Source: Planctomycetaceae bacterium
GTDB taxonomy: Bacteria; Planctomycetota; Planctomycetia; Pirellulales; Pirellulaceae
Assembly (NCBI GenBank): GCA_020638975.1
Contig: JACKHN010000005.1
Coordinates: 62,001 to 126,000, forward strand
DNA length: 64,000 nucleotides
Reading direction: 5' to 3'
The notes beneath the pieces are model-generated. The model was given only the letters and a program-made list of their open reading frames with translations, was not told where the DNA came from and searched no databases. A program made the position numbers and the translations under genes. Below are positions 26,565 to 33,800 of this stretch, piece by piece. How positions within the stretch are numbered: position 1 is the stretch's first letter; each line of letters begins with the position of its first letter.

Positions 26565-26617
26565 TCGCCCAGCGATGGTCGCTGAGACAGATCTCATTCA
26601 TAGCATCGGACCTTGAC

Positions 26618-27694
26618 GTGAAATTGGAACAACTGGCAAGTCGATGTGGTGAATGGCTCCGGGGATCGGGGCCCGAGTCGGATATCGTCATTAGTAGCCG
26701 CATCCGGCTGGCGAGGAATCTAGCCGACTTTCCGTTCGTTCGTCGTTGCAACGACGCAGATCGAGCGGCGGTCGTGGCGGCGTTGAAGAAACAGTTGGAG
26801 AGCGTCGACTTCTTTCAAGACGTCGCCTATGTCGATGTAAAGTCGTTGCCAGCAGTAGATCGCCAGTTTCTTGTCGAAAGACAGTTGATCAGTCGCGAAT
26901 TGTCGGAAGGGGAGGGGGCGCGCGGAGTCGCCATCGACCCCAATGAAAAATTCAGCCTCATGATGAACGAAGAAGATCACTTGCGAATCCAAGTCATGAA
27001 CAGCGGGCTCGACTTGCATTCGGCTTGGGAGCAGATCAATAAGATCGACGATCTGATCGAAAGCCAAGTCACCTATGCCTTTCACGAGCGGCTTGGATAT
27101 TTGACGGCTTGCCCCACGAATGTCGGTACCGGCATGCGAGTAAGTGTCATGCTGCACTTGCCAGCATTGGTCATCACGCGGCAGATCGAGAAGGTTTTTC
27201 GTAGCTTGCAAAAAATCAGCTTGGCCGTGCGAGGTTTGTATGGCGAAGGCTCGCAAGCGATGGGCGACTTTTATCAGATCAGCAATCAGATCACGTTGGG
27301 ACGCAGCGAAGAAGAATTGATCGAACAGGTTTCCGAGGTGGTTCCCGTGATGATCGATTACGAACGGCGAGCTCGCGAGTTCTTGGTCAAGGAGAGCCAA
27401 AAGGATCTTCACGATCGCGTCAGCCGCGCCTACGGAATCCTGTGTACGGCGCAGACGATCAGCAGCGAAGAGACGATGATGCTGCTGTCGAGCGTCCGCA
27501 TGGGAGTCAACCTGGGACTGATCGCCGACGTCGAAATGCCGACGATCAACCAGTTGTTCATCCATACGCAACCGGCTCACCTGCAGAAGCTGCGCGGGAT
27601 CGAACTCGATACGGCGGACCGCAATTCTGAGCGGGCCAGCTATCTCCAGCGGCATCTCCGCAAGACTGGGCCTGGTACTGCCGAGAAGAATTGA
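26618..27694 (+). CDS. mcsB: Protein arginine kinase McsB (ATP:guanido phosphotransferase family)
   Basis: 358 aa, GTG start. McsB phosphorylates arginine side chains on proteins; in Bacillus the mark sends them to ClpCP. The phosphagen kinase signatures are complete: VISSRIRLARNL, RGVAIDPNEKFSLMMNEEDHLRIQ, the catalytic-loop region GYLTACPTNVGTGMRVSVML with the conserved Cys, RGLYGEGSQAMGDFYQISNQ, and TLGRSEEELI. The C-terminal DRNSERASYLQRHL resembles the pArg-binding segment of McsB, which is absent in creatine or arginine kinases. Length is that of McsB rather than of animal kinases. Gene order mcsA-mcsB supports protein, not metabolite, kinase activity. Confident call. Confidence 0.94.
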   Translation: MKLEQLASRCGEWLRGSGPESDIVISSRIRLARNLADFPFVRRCNDADRAAVVAALKKQLESVDFFQDVAYVDVKSLPAVDRQFLVERQLISRELSEGEGARGVAIDPNEKFSLMMNEEDHLRIQVMNSGLDLHSAWEQINKIDDLIESQVTYAFHERLGYLTACPTNVGTGMRVSVMLHLPALVITRQIEKVFRSLQKISLAVRGLYGEGSQAMGDFYQISNQITLGRSEEELIEQVSEVVPVMIDYERRAREFLVKESQKDLHDRVSRAYGILCTAQTISSEETMMLLSSVRMGVNLGLIADVEMPTINQLFIHTQPAHLQKLRGIELDTADRNSERASYLQRHLRKTGPGTAEKN

Positions 27695-27707
27695 CCGCCG
27701 TTAGATC

Positions 27708-27830
27708 GCCGGCTGGTAGTGATACCGTTTGAAGAATCCGTAGGATGGACGCCTCGTCCGTCCAATGTTTCAAACGGTTTCCTGGTCGGACGAGGCGTCC
27801 AACCTACAAAGGGTATCACTACCCGCCGGC
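27708..27830. repeat. Nested gene-end palindrome, GTAGG family
   Basis: Outer arms GCCGGCTGGTAGTGATACC (27708-27726) and GGGTATCACTACCC then GCCGGC (27811-27830) enclose an inner inverted pair, GTAGGATGGACGCCTCGTCC (27740-27759) against a GGACGAGGCGTCC arm ending CCTAC (about 27784-27807). A related half-element GTAGGATGGGAACCCTCGTC begins at 27861. It lies between the mcsB stop and the SGNH gene. No T tract follows. Confidence 0.75.
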
Positions 27831-27934
27831 TGTTTTTGATGCAAGCTGCGTTCACATCCCGTAGGATGGGAACCCTCGTCCGTCCTCGATGATGTTTTTG
27901 CGGACGGCCCAGTTTCTTCCTGGAGACTTACACC

Positions 27935-29074
27935 GTGCGAAAACTCTCATTCTTCGTTCTTGTCGCTGGCTTACTTCTATCTACTGGTTTAGTCGCCGGC
28001 GAGCGAATCGACCCCACGAAGGCAACCATCGAGGAAAACAGCGCCGTCTTGTGGTACGACGTGCGGCTGCTCGGCGTCGAAGGACAAGGCTGGAGCGACA
28101 CCAAAGCCAAGTTTGATCGTTTGCCGGCCAAGGCCGAGGGGGTGGTTCGTGACGCCGTGTGGGGATTGAGTCATCACTCGGCAGGAATGGCCATCCGGTT
28201 CAAGACGGATGCCACCACGATCCACGCTCGCTGGGCACTAACTTCGAGCGGCTTGGATATGCCCCACATGCCGGCGACGGGCGTCAGTGGTCTTGATCTG
28301 TATGTGAAGACCGAGGCAGGAAGTTGGCGTTGGCTGGCCAACGGACGACCGACTACGTTTCCTGAGAATCAAGTGACGCTCGCGGAAAGCATTCCCGCCG
28401 GTGACCGAGAGTACATGCTCTACTTGCCGCTTTATAACGGGGTGACATCGGTTGCCATCGGCGTCGACAAGTCAAGTTATATCGAGCGATTGCCTCGCCC
28501 TGCCAACATCAAGCCAATCCTCTTCTACGGCACATCGATTACGCAGGGTGGCTGCGCGTCGCGACCTGGGATGGTGCATACGGCGATCTTAGGCCGGCGA
28601 TTGGATCGCCCCGTGATCAATCTTGGCTTCTCAGGCAACGGCAAGATGGAGCAAGAGGTTGCAGATCTTTTGTCCGAACTCAACGTGGCGGTCTACGTCA
28701 TCGACTGTTTACCAAACATGAACGCAGAAGAAGTCGCCGCGCGAACCTATCCCTTGGTGCAAACGCTCCGTAAGGCTCACCCGACAACACCGATCTTGTT
28801 AGTCGAGGACCGTAGCTACAGCGATTCGTTCTTGATCGAAAGCAAACGGCAACGCAATGTCTCCAGCCGCGAAGCCTTTCGCGTGGCCTATGATCGGCTG
28901 GTTGCTGAAGGTGTGTCGCACCTCGCATATCTGGAAGGCGAACACATGCTGGGCGACGATGGAGAAGCAACCGTCGATAGTTCGCATCCGACGGACTTGG
29001 GATTTATGCGGATGGCGGATGCGTTCGAGCCGCTGCTAACGAAGTTGCTCGCGGACAGCACCGCCGAGCAGTAA
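27935..29074 (+). CDS. Secreted SGNH/GDSL-family hydrolase
   Basis: 379 aa, GTG start, signal peptide at 1-21 (MRKLSFFVLVAGLLLSTGLVAG). Residues about 30-180 form a beta-rich region, the N-terminal jelly-roll common in bacterial SGNH esterases. The catalytic part begins ILFYGTSITQGG (Ser in block I), continues INLGFSGNGKM (block II Gly and block III Asn) and YVIDCLPNM, and ends with VDSSHPTDLGF, whose Asp and His complete the triad. Such enzymes remove acetyl or other acyl groups from carbohydrates outside the cytoplasm. Convergent with coaD. A function in polysaccharide deacylation is an inference from the family. Confidence 0.88.
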   Translation: MRKLSFFVLVAGLLLSTGLVAGERIDPTKATIEENSAVLWYDVRLLGVEGQGWSDTKAKFDRLPAKAEGVVRDAVWGLSHHSAGMAIRFKTDATTIHARWALTSSGLDMPHMPATGVSGLDLYVKTEAGSWRWLANGRPTTFPENQVTLAESIPAGDREYMLYLPLYNGVTSVAIGVDKSSYIERLPRPANIKPILFYGTSITQGGCASRPGMVHTAILGRRLDRPVINLGFSGNGKMEQEVADLLSELNVAVYVIDCLPNMNAEEVAARTYPLVQTLRKAHPTTPILLVEDRSYSDSFLIESKRQRNVSSREAFRVAYDRLVAEGVSHLAYLEGEHMLGDDGEATVDSSHPTDLGFMRMADAFEPLLTKLLADSTAEQ

Positions 29075-29078
29075 TAAC

Positions 29079-29585
29079 TCAAGGTTGCCGAGGAATCTTC
29101 GCTCGCAAGGCCGGAATGATCACCGCCGGCACGAACTTCGCGAGCCGTTCGTCGCTGGACAGTGGCGTGAGTTGCTTGATCAGCGTGCTCGATACGTGCG
29201 CCAACTCTTCGTCGGCCATCAGGAAGACCGTTTCGATTTCGGGATCAAGCTGACGATTCGCCATCATCATTGTAAACTCGCCCGCGATATCGGTTAGCGG
29301 TCGGACTCCCCGAACCATCACCCGAGAACCACACTCGCGAACGAACTCGACCGCCAAGCCTGAAAACGATCGCACTTCGACATTCCCGCAGTGTGCGGTG
29401 GCCTTCGTCATCAGTTCGACCCGTTCCTCGGGAGAGAAGAGCGAGGTCTTTTCAACGTTAATTCCCACGCCCACGATCAATCGCTTAAACAGTCGGCTCG
29501 ATCGTTCAATCACGCTCGTGTGCCCGAGCGTTGGCGGATCGAACGAGCCCGTATAGATTGCGATATCGGATGTGAGATCTTTCAT
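29079..29585 (-). CDS. coaD: Phosphopantetheine adenylyltransferase
   Basis: 168 aa. The enzyme adds AMP to 4'-phosphopantetheine, the next-to-last step of coenzyme A synthesis. Motifs: IYTGSFDPPTLGH with the TxGH-type nucleotidyltransferase signature, VGVGINVEKTSLFSPEER, FSGLAVEFVRE, VRGVRPLTDIAGEFTMMMAN, and FLMADEELAHVSSTLIKQL. The usual last motif ISSxxVKE is HVSSTLIKQ, a minor change. Four-base overlap (ATGA) with the upstream membrane protein gene suggests translational coupling. Convergent with the SGNH gene, with only 4 bases between stops. Confident call. Confidence 0.95.
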   Translation of the reverse strand: MKDLTSDIAIYTGSFDPPTLGHTSVIERSSRLFKRLIVGVGINVEKTSLFSPEERVELMTKATAHCGNVEVRSFSGLAVEFVRECGSRVMVRGVRPLTDIAGEFTMMMANRQLDPEIETVFLMADEELAHVSSTLIKQLTPLSSDERLAKFVPAVIIPALRAKIPRQP

Positions 29586-30298
29586 GTGGGCTCCGGCTTC
29601 AAAAGAACCGACTTGGGATTTGAATCAAACAGCGCGACGACTTTGGCTTTGCGCAAGTAGTGGATCGCGACCGCGTAAAAGACGAACTTAATCAACGTCC
29701 AAAAGCATTGCATGACGACGCCCGCGATGATGGACATGCGAGCAACGACCTGACCAAATTTCTCGGCGCTTTCGTTGTCGCCGTTGGGCGTTTGCATCAT
29801 GCGAGGCATATACAACTCCATGATCGGACTCATGCTCAACTGCTGAAACACGAACGTGATCAGTTGCCCGGTTTCGTAAACGAGCATACATGCACAGATG
29901 GCAATCAACAGCTTTCGTCTGGCGGCTTTGAGGCCGAGCGTCTTCAATCCGGAATAGACCAATCCGCCACAAAGCACTAGCTGAGCGACGGCGAGAATCC
30001 CGTTAGCGACGGCGAATCGCTTCATCTCGGCGGCGAGGGCGGCGTTCATCTCCTGCTGGGCCTTCGCTTGCTCCGGCGTTCCGGCTCCCATACTTCCAAA
30101 TGCTTGCTGCATTTGTGCGCCGAACAAAGCGTTGACGCCTTTCAGAGTGCCGGAGAACAGTCCGAGTACTCCCAACACAACTGCGATGATGCAGATCGCT
30201 GTCAGTCCACCCGGTCGCCGCGACGCAAGTTCAGGCAAGTTGGGCGGTCGGTATGGGCTTACGTCGGTGAAAGGATTTGATTGTGGCGTATCGGTCAC
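29582..30298 (-). CDS. Hypothetical four-helix membrane protein
   Basis: 238 aa, GTG start. The first 28 residues are Pro-rich and cytoplasmic-looking (SNPFTDVSPYRPPNLPELASR). Hydrophobic helices: about 31-53 (GLTAICIIAVVLGVLGLFSG), 98-121 (NGILAVAQLVLCGGLVYSG), 129-150 (LLIAICACMLVYETGQLITFVF) and 190-218 (MSIIAGVVMQCFWTLIKFVFYAVAI). I know no motif or function. It shares with the next upstream protein the N-terminal Pro-rich head and helix layout, so the two may be distant relatives. Overlaps coaD by four bases. Cotranscription with coaD is likely, but a metabolic link is not evident. Confidence 0.75.
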   Translation of the reverse strand: MTDTPQSNPFTDVSPYRPPNLPELASRRPGGLTAICIIAVVLGVLGLFSGTLKGVNALFGAQMQQAFGSMGAGTPEQAKAQQEMNAALAAEMKRFAVANGILAVAQLVLCGGLVYSGLKTLGLKAARRKLLIAICACMLVYETGQLITFVFQQLSMSPIMELYMPRMMQTPNGDNESAEKFGQVVARMSIIAGVVMQCFWTLIKFVFYAVAIHYLRKAKVVALFDSNPKSVLLKPEPT

Positions 30299-30320
30299 GA
30301 TTCCACCTGCTGGTCGAAGG

Positions 30321-30908
30321 TTATTGTTTAAACGGCGATTGTCCCTGGCGTAGAGGAGAAAAGGTCATCGTGATTTCGTCGCCTGTGTAGCCTTCGTCAC
30401 CCATGCGAAATGCCGCCGCCGCGGAGGCGTTGAGATAAACGATCAATCCGTAGATGCAAAGGGCGAGACTGGTGGGGAAGCAGTAGCAACCGACCATCGT
30501 CAAGATCGTTCCTACGCCCGCCACCAACGCGACGATCCCTAGTGTACGGCTGTTGTACTTCCAATTGCGATAGCCGGCAAAGATATTCAACGCCCCAATC
30601 AAAGCCATTACGACTCCAATGACGCCATACCCCCAACTAATCATGTTGACCATTAACTCTGGCGGCGGGCCATTGCCTTGTTGAAACTGCGGGTCGTTAA
30701 CCATCGCTTCTCGCATGGCAAATGCCATAAAGAATCCCATGCCGATCATGCCGAGTCCAAACAACAAGTCGAGCGTACCTTGGACCATCATCAGAATGCT
30801 GACGATGCGGATTTGGCTGACCATCCCGGGCTCTTGAGGCGGCGGCAGCGGGCCGCCTCCCGTGACGGTTGGCAGGTCACCCGTGGGAGCTTCATAGGGG
30901 TTCGACAT
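30321..30908 (-). CDS. Hypothetical four-helix membrane protein
   Basis: 195 aa, ATG start. The N-terminal SNPYEAPTGDLPTV is a tag-like sequence found at the start of many planctomycete membrane proteins. Helices: RIVSILMMVQGTLDLLFGLG, FFMAFAMREA, VNMISWGYGVIGVVMALIGALNIFAGY, TLGIVALVAGVGTILTMVGCY, LALCIYGLIVYL. Fits the DUF of small, uncharacterised membrane proteins; I cannot assign a role. Seven to twenty bases from its neighbours on the same strand, so probably in one operon with the aminotransferase, the 238-aa protein and coaD. Confidence 0.75.
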   Translation of the reverse strand: MSNPYEAPTGDLPTVTGGGPLPPPQEPGMVSQIRIVSILMMVQGTLDLLFGLGMIGMGFFMAFAMREAMVNDPQFQQGNGPPPELMVNMISWGYGVIGVVMALIGALNIFAGYRNWKYNSRTLGIVALVAGVGTILTMVGCYCFPTSLALCIYGLIVYLNASAAAAFRMGDEGYTGDEITMTFSPLRQGQSPFKQ

Positions 30909-30934
30909 CCGGGTGACTCGCTTCGTAGGTGAGG

Positions 30935-32092
30935 TTAACGAAAGGCATTGATCAGGCGATCGACATCCTCGGTGTTCGCATAAGCATGAGCGCTGATCCG
31001 CAAACGTCCGTTACGGCAACTGAGTGCGACGCCCTTTTCAAGACACTGGCGTCGTGCTTCCATCGGGTCGCGTCCGGGCAATTCAAACGACACGATCCCA
31101 GAACAGTGATCCGATTCGCGATGACTCAAGATGATGGCTCCAATCTCGGCGAGACGTTCGCAAGCCAAATCGGTGATGGACAAAACGCGATCCGCAATCG
31201 GCGAGTGATGGGACGTGAGGCCGAAGGACGCCAGCATATCCAAGCTGGCACCCAGTGCCAACAGTCCGACCATATTCTGAGAGCCTCCCTCGTAACGGGC
31301 CGCGCAGCCTCGCAATTTCAGTTCGATGTGGCTGAAGTCGTATTGATGGACAACGCTGTTCCAGCCGACTCCGATCGGGCGAAGCATATCGAGATGTTTT
31401 TGCTGAACGAACAGAATTCCCGCTCCTTCCGGGCCCAACATCCACTTGTGTCCGTCGGCCGCTACGAAGTCAACTTTCGTTTCGCGCACATCAAGCGGAA
31501 ACACTCCCAGTCCTTGGATCGCATCCAAGCAAACGAGAATCCCTCGCTCATGAGCCAGCCGAACGAGTTCGCCAACGTCGATGCGCCAACCGCTCGCATA
31601 TCCAACCCAACTCACAGCAATCATCTTCGTCCGCTCATCACACGTCGCGAGCAACCGCTCGAAATCAACTCGCCCGCGTTCGACCGGAACCAACCGTGCC
31701 GTCACTCCGCGCGAAGCGAGATTCATCCAGGGATACAAGTTGGAGGGGAATTCGTTCGCCAGCGTGACAATATTGTCCCCGCTCTGCCAAGGAAAACCTT
31801 CAGCAACCATTCCGATCCCTGTCGTCGTGTTGCTGACGAGCGCGATCTCGCTGAGTTCAGCTCCCATCATCGAAGCGGCTGCTGCCCGAGTCTTCTCAAT
31901 CGCAGCGGCCCATTGCGGCCAAACGGTATCTCCTTCGGCAGAAGCCTCGTCGGCCCAACGCAATGCCGCATTTTTGGCAGGGGAGGGCAGGGGAGCGACC
32001 GCGGCATTGTCGAAGTACGCCCATTTTTTGGTGATGGGCATCGACTCTCGGAATCGTTGCCAGTTCTCAGAGGTCGGCGGCATTTTGTTCAT
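30935..32092 (-). CDS. Class V aminotransferase (cysteine desulfurase/isopenicillin-N-epimerase-like)
   Basis: 385 aa from the ATG at 32092 (MNKMPPTSENW). Pyridoxal-phosphate enzyme: KWAYFDNAAVAPLP at the N-terminus, LVSNTTTGI for phosphate contacts, VDFVAADGHKWMLGPEGAGILFV with the catalytic Lys in HKW, LKLRGCAARYEGGSQNMVGLLALG, and the small C-terminal domain ending NGRLRISAHAYANTEDVDRLI. The active-site Cys loop of NifS/SufS desulfurases is not evident, so sulfur donation is not supported; racemase, lyase or aminotransferase activity are alternatives. Upstream lies a palindromic repeat and the plus-strand 60-aa gene. Confidence 0.85.
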   Translation of the reverse strand: MNKMPPTSENWQRFRESMPITKKWAYFDNAAVAPLPSPAKNAALRWADEASAEGDTVWPQWAAAIEKTRAAAASMMGAELSEIALVSNTTTGIGMVAEGFPWQSGDNIVTLANEFPSNLYPWMNLASRGVTARLVPVERGRVDFERLLATCDERTKMIAVSWVGYASGWRIDVGELVRLAHERGILVCLDAIQGLGVFPLDVRETKVDFVAADGHKWMLGPEGAGILFVQQKHLDMLRPIGVGWNSVVHQYDFSHIELKLRGCAARYEGGSQNMVGLLALGASLDMLASFGLTSHHSPIADRVLSITDLACERLAEIGAIILSHRESDHCSGIVSFELPGRDPMEARRQCLEKGVALSCRNGRLRISAHAYANTEDVDRLINAFR

Positions 32093-32165
32093 TTGTACAC
32101 TCGTTGGCCAGATTGTCGCTCCGTGAATGCGTAAGAATACCAGAACCAGCAAGTCGATTGACGGT

Positions 32166-32246
32166 ACGCCGGGACGTCTACGTCCGGCGACACTTTGATG
32201 CGAAGTCGGACCTGTCAACTAGCGTCGGACGTGGATGCCCGGCGTA
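32166..32246. repeat. Palindromic repeat upstream of the aminotransferase
   Basis: ACGCCGGGACGTCTACGTCC (32166-32185) pairs with CGTCGGACGTGGATGCCCGG (32223-32242), with a few mismatches, over a 33-base loop. Same architecture as the other gene-end palindromes (two GC-rich arms, no T tract). Confidence 0.65.
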
Positions 32247-32445
32247 AGCGACGAAGAAATGAATCCGAAGAAAGCGTCGAACACACCGGTGACATCGGAA
32301 ATGTAGGAATTATACTAACTTAAACACTGTGGCGCGAACGAACGGTCGCTCGAGCGAACAGCTGCCCGAAAACAACAGCCGACGGTCAGAAATCGGTTGT
32401 CAGGGGAACCGCGGGTCAGGCTTGCAACACTGAGGATAGCAGCGA

Positions 32446-32628
32446 ATGCCCAAGGCGTTATGTCTGACGGGGATGGTGATCGCCATCGTCGTCCTCCTAC
32501 TCTTCTTGCTGGACCTAATTATTAAGGTCCCATTTCAACGCGCGAACCTCGTCATGGACGTGGTCTTCGTGTTGTGCGCGGGGACGTTGGGCTTTATCAG
32601 CTGGACGACGTTTCGCGAACAGGATTGA
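32446..32628 (+). CDS. Small conserved-looking two-helix membrane protein
   Basis: 60 aa, ATG start with GAGGAT 9 bases upstream. Two hydrophobic helices: residues about 4-24 (ALCLTGMVIAIVVLLLFLLDL) and 35-54 (LVMDVVFVLCAGTLGFISW), with basic IIKVPFQR between. The end is FREQD. Length, helix spacing and the SWTTFREQ tail agree with a small planctomycete protein family as I recall it, but I cannot verify this. Isolated on the plus strand, convergent with the deacetylase-like gene. Function unknown. Confidence 0.65.
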   Translation: MPKALCLTGMVIAIVVLLLFLLDLIIKVPFQRANLVMDVVFVLCAGTLGFISWTTFREQD

Positions 32629-32661
32629 GTCGCTCCCCTTCGGTCGGAGGCCAATCTGGCG

Positions 32662-33399
32662 TCAAGCGACTCGCAGAACTGACCGCGCTGATGTGGTGTT
32701 GCGCTGAGGTGCAAGTCGCTCAACCAAGCCTTGCATCGTGACGACCGTGATCAGCCCTTTGTTTCGGCGCCGCTGAACCGTTGTGAGGATTCGTTCCAGC
32801 GTTGCCAATTCGGCTTGTTCTCTTAGTGTCGCCAGGTCGACGACCAAATGAACCAAGCCTTGCGATCGCGACGCTCGCGATAACGCACGATTGATCGCCC
32901 ACTCGGCTCCCCCAAATTGCCAGCGGCCTTTTAATGGCAACGTGAACGAAACCGGAGCCTGCCACACCCCAAAACGAAGTGATTGGGGCTGGAAGCCAGT
33001 GTACAGAGGGGACCGTACTACCGAGATGCGATGCTTGACCAACAGGTCCAGATTCGTGGACAGGTCTGAATCCGATACTGCGATCGTTCGGACGGCTGCT
33101 TTGCGAGCCTGAGCTATTTCAACGCGCCGTGCCAACTCCCGGGCGAAGTGTGTGCGTCCAACTTGCGGCCCGACCCAAGACGTGTCCGCGAGAATCGCGA
33201 GCTCGTGTCGTAGCGTTTCCCCCCGAAGTTCCTCAAAGACGCCGTCACAGCCCGGTGAAGGTGTCGCGAAGGTCGCGGGGATTTGAAGTCTTTGAAGTGT
33301 CTTAAGTAGTTGAGATAGTTCAGCTTGGAGGCTTGTTGCCGATTGCTCTTTCAAGTCGATCGACAGTCCGAAAACCCCAGTTCCTGTGCTTTGCGACAT
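32662..33399 (-). CDS. Degenerate polysaccharide-deacetylase-like protein
   Basis: 245 aa from the ATG at 33399 (MSQSTGTGVF). The beginning GLSIDLKEQSATSLQAELSQ matches the first strand and helix of NodB-type deacetylases, and LQRLQIPATFATPSPGCDG matches the following strand that in true deacetylases carries TFF. The metal-binding His-x3-His motif is not seen, and RHELAILADTSWVG contains only a remnant of the HxxxH region. The C-terminal part (GLVHLVVDLATLREQAELAT; ITVVTMQGLVERLAP) keeps the barrel-like pattern. I infer a catalytically inactive member. No partner gene is apparent. Confidence 0.6.
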   Translation of the reverse strand: MSQSTGTGVFGLSIDLKEQSATSLQAELSQLLKTLQRLQIPATFATPSPGCDGVFEELRGETLRHELAILADTSWVGPQVGRTHFARELARRVEIAQARKAAVRTIAVSDSDLSTNLDLLVKHRISVVRSPLYTGFQPQSLRFGVWQAPVSFTLPLKGRWQFGGAEWAINRALSRASRSQGLVHLVVDLATLREQAELATLERILTTVQRRRNKGLITVVTMQGLVERLAPQRNTTSARSVLRVA

Positions 33400-33749
33400 C
33401 CTGTTCTCTCTGTTATGAACCGTGAATCCGATCTCATTACGATCCGCCTCGCTTTCCGTTCCATCGGCAGGAAGGACACATCTGGTACATGTGACCGTCT
33501 GCAAGCGTGGTATTCCCCCGTGTCGTTGCGGCTCGCCCAGTCTGCCATGATTCCACTGATAGTAGCTGTTCCAATCTGGCGAAGACTGACGCTTAATACG
33601 TCTGGATGCGTCACAAAAGTTCGACCGACCTACCAGTGTGCCAGAGGTAGCCCCTGTGTTCCTCCAATTTTTCTCCGCGAAAACATAGCCCTCACCACCC
33701 TTAAGTCGTTATAATGCCAGCAGCTTAAGCCTCGGTATCCTCGCTCTCT

Positions 33750-33769
33750 AAGTGGGGGATGCCCCACTT
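33750..33769 (+). promoter_or_regulatory. Hairpin in the 5' region of the vWA gene
   Basis: A perfect 8-bp stem, AAGTGGGG (33750-33757) and CCCCACTT (33762-33769), with loop GATG. A TATAAT sits at 33710-33715 but its -35 side is poor (AGCCCT at 33687-33692). The hairpin would lie in the leader about 30 bases ahead of the start codon; no T tract follows, so it is not a terminator. It may protect the mRNA end or affect translation. Confidence 0.45.
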
Positions 33770-33800
33770 TGTGTAGATATCTAGTAGCGAGGATTGCCGC

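Noticed and set aside
26618..27694. Creatine or arginine kinase
   Set aside because: Length, C-terminal segment and the mcsA neighbour fit McsB rather than phosphagen kinases.
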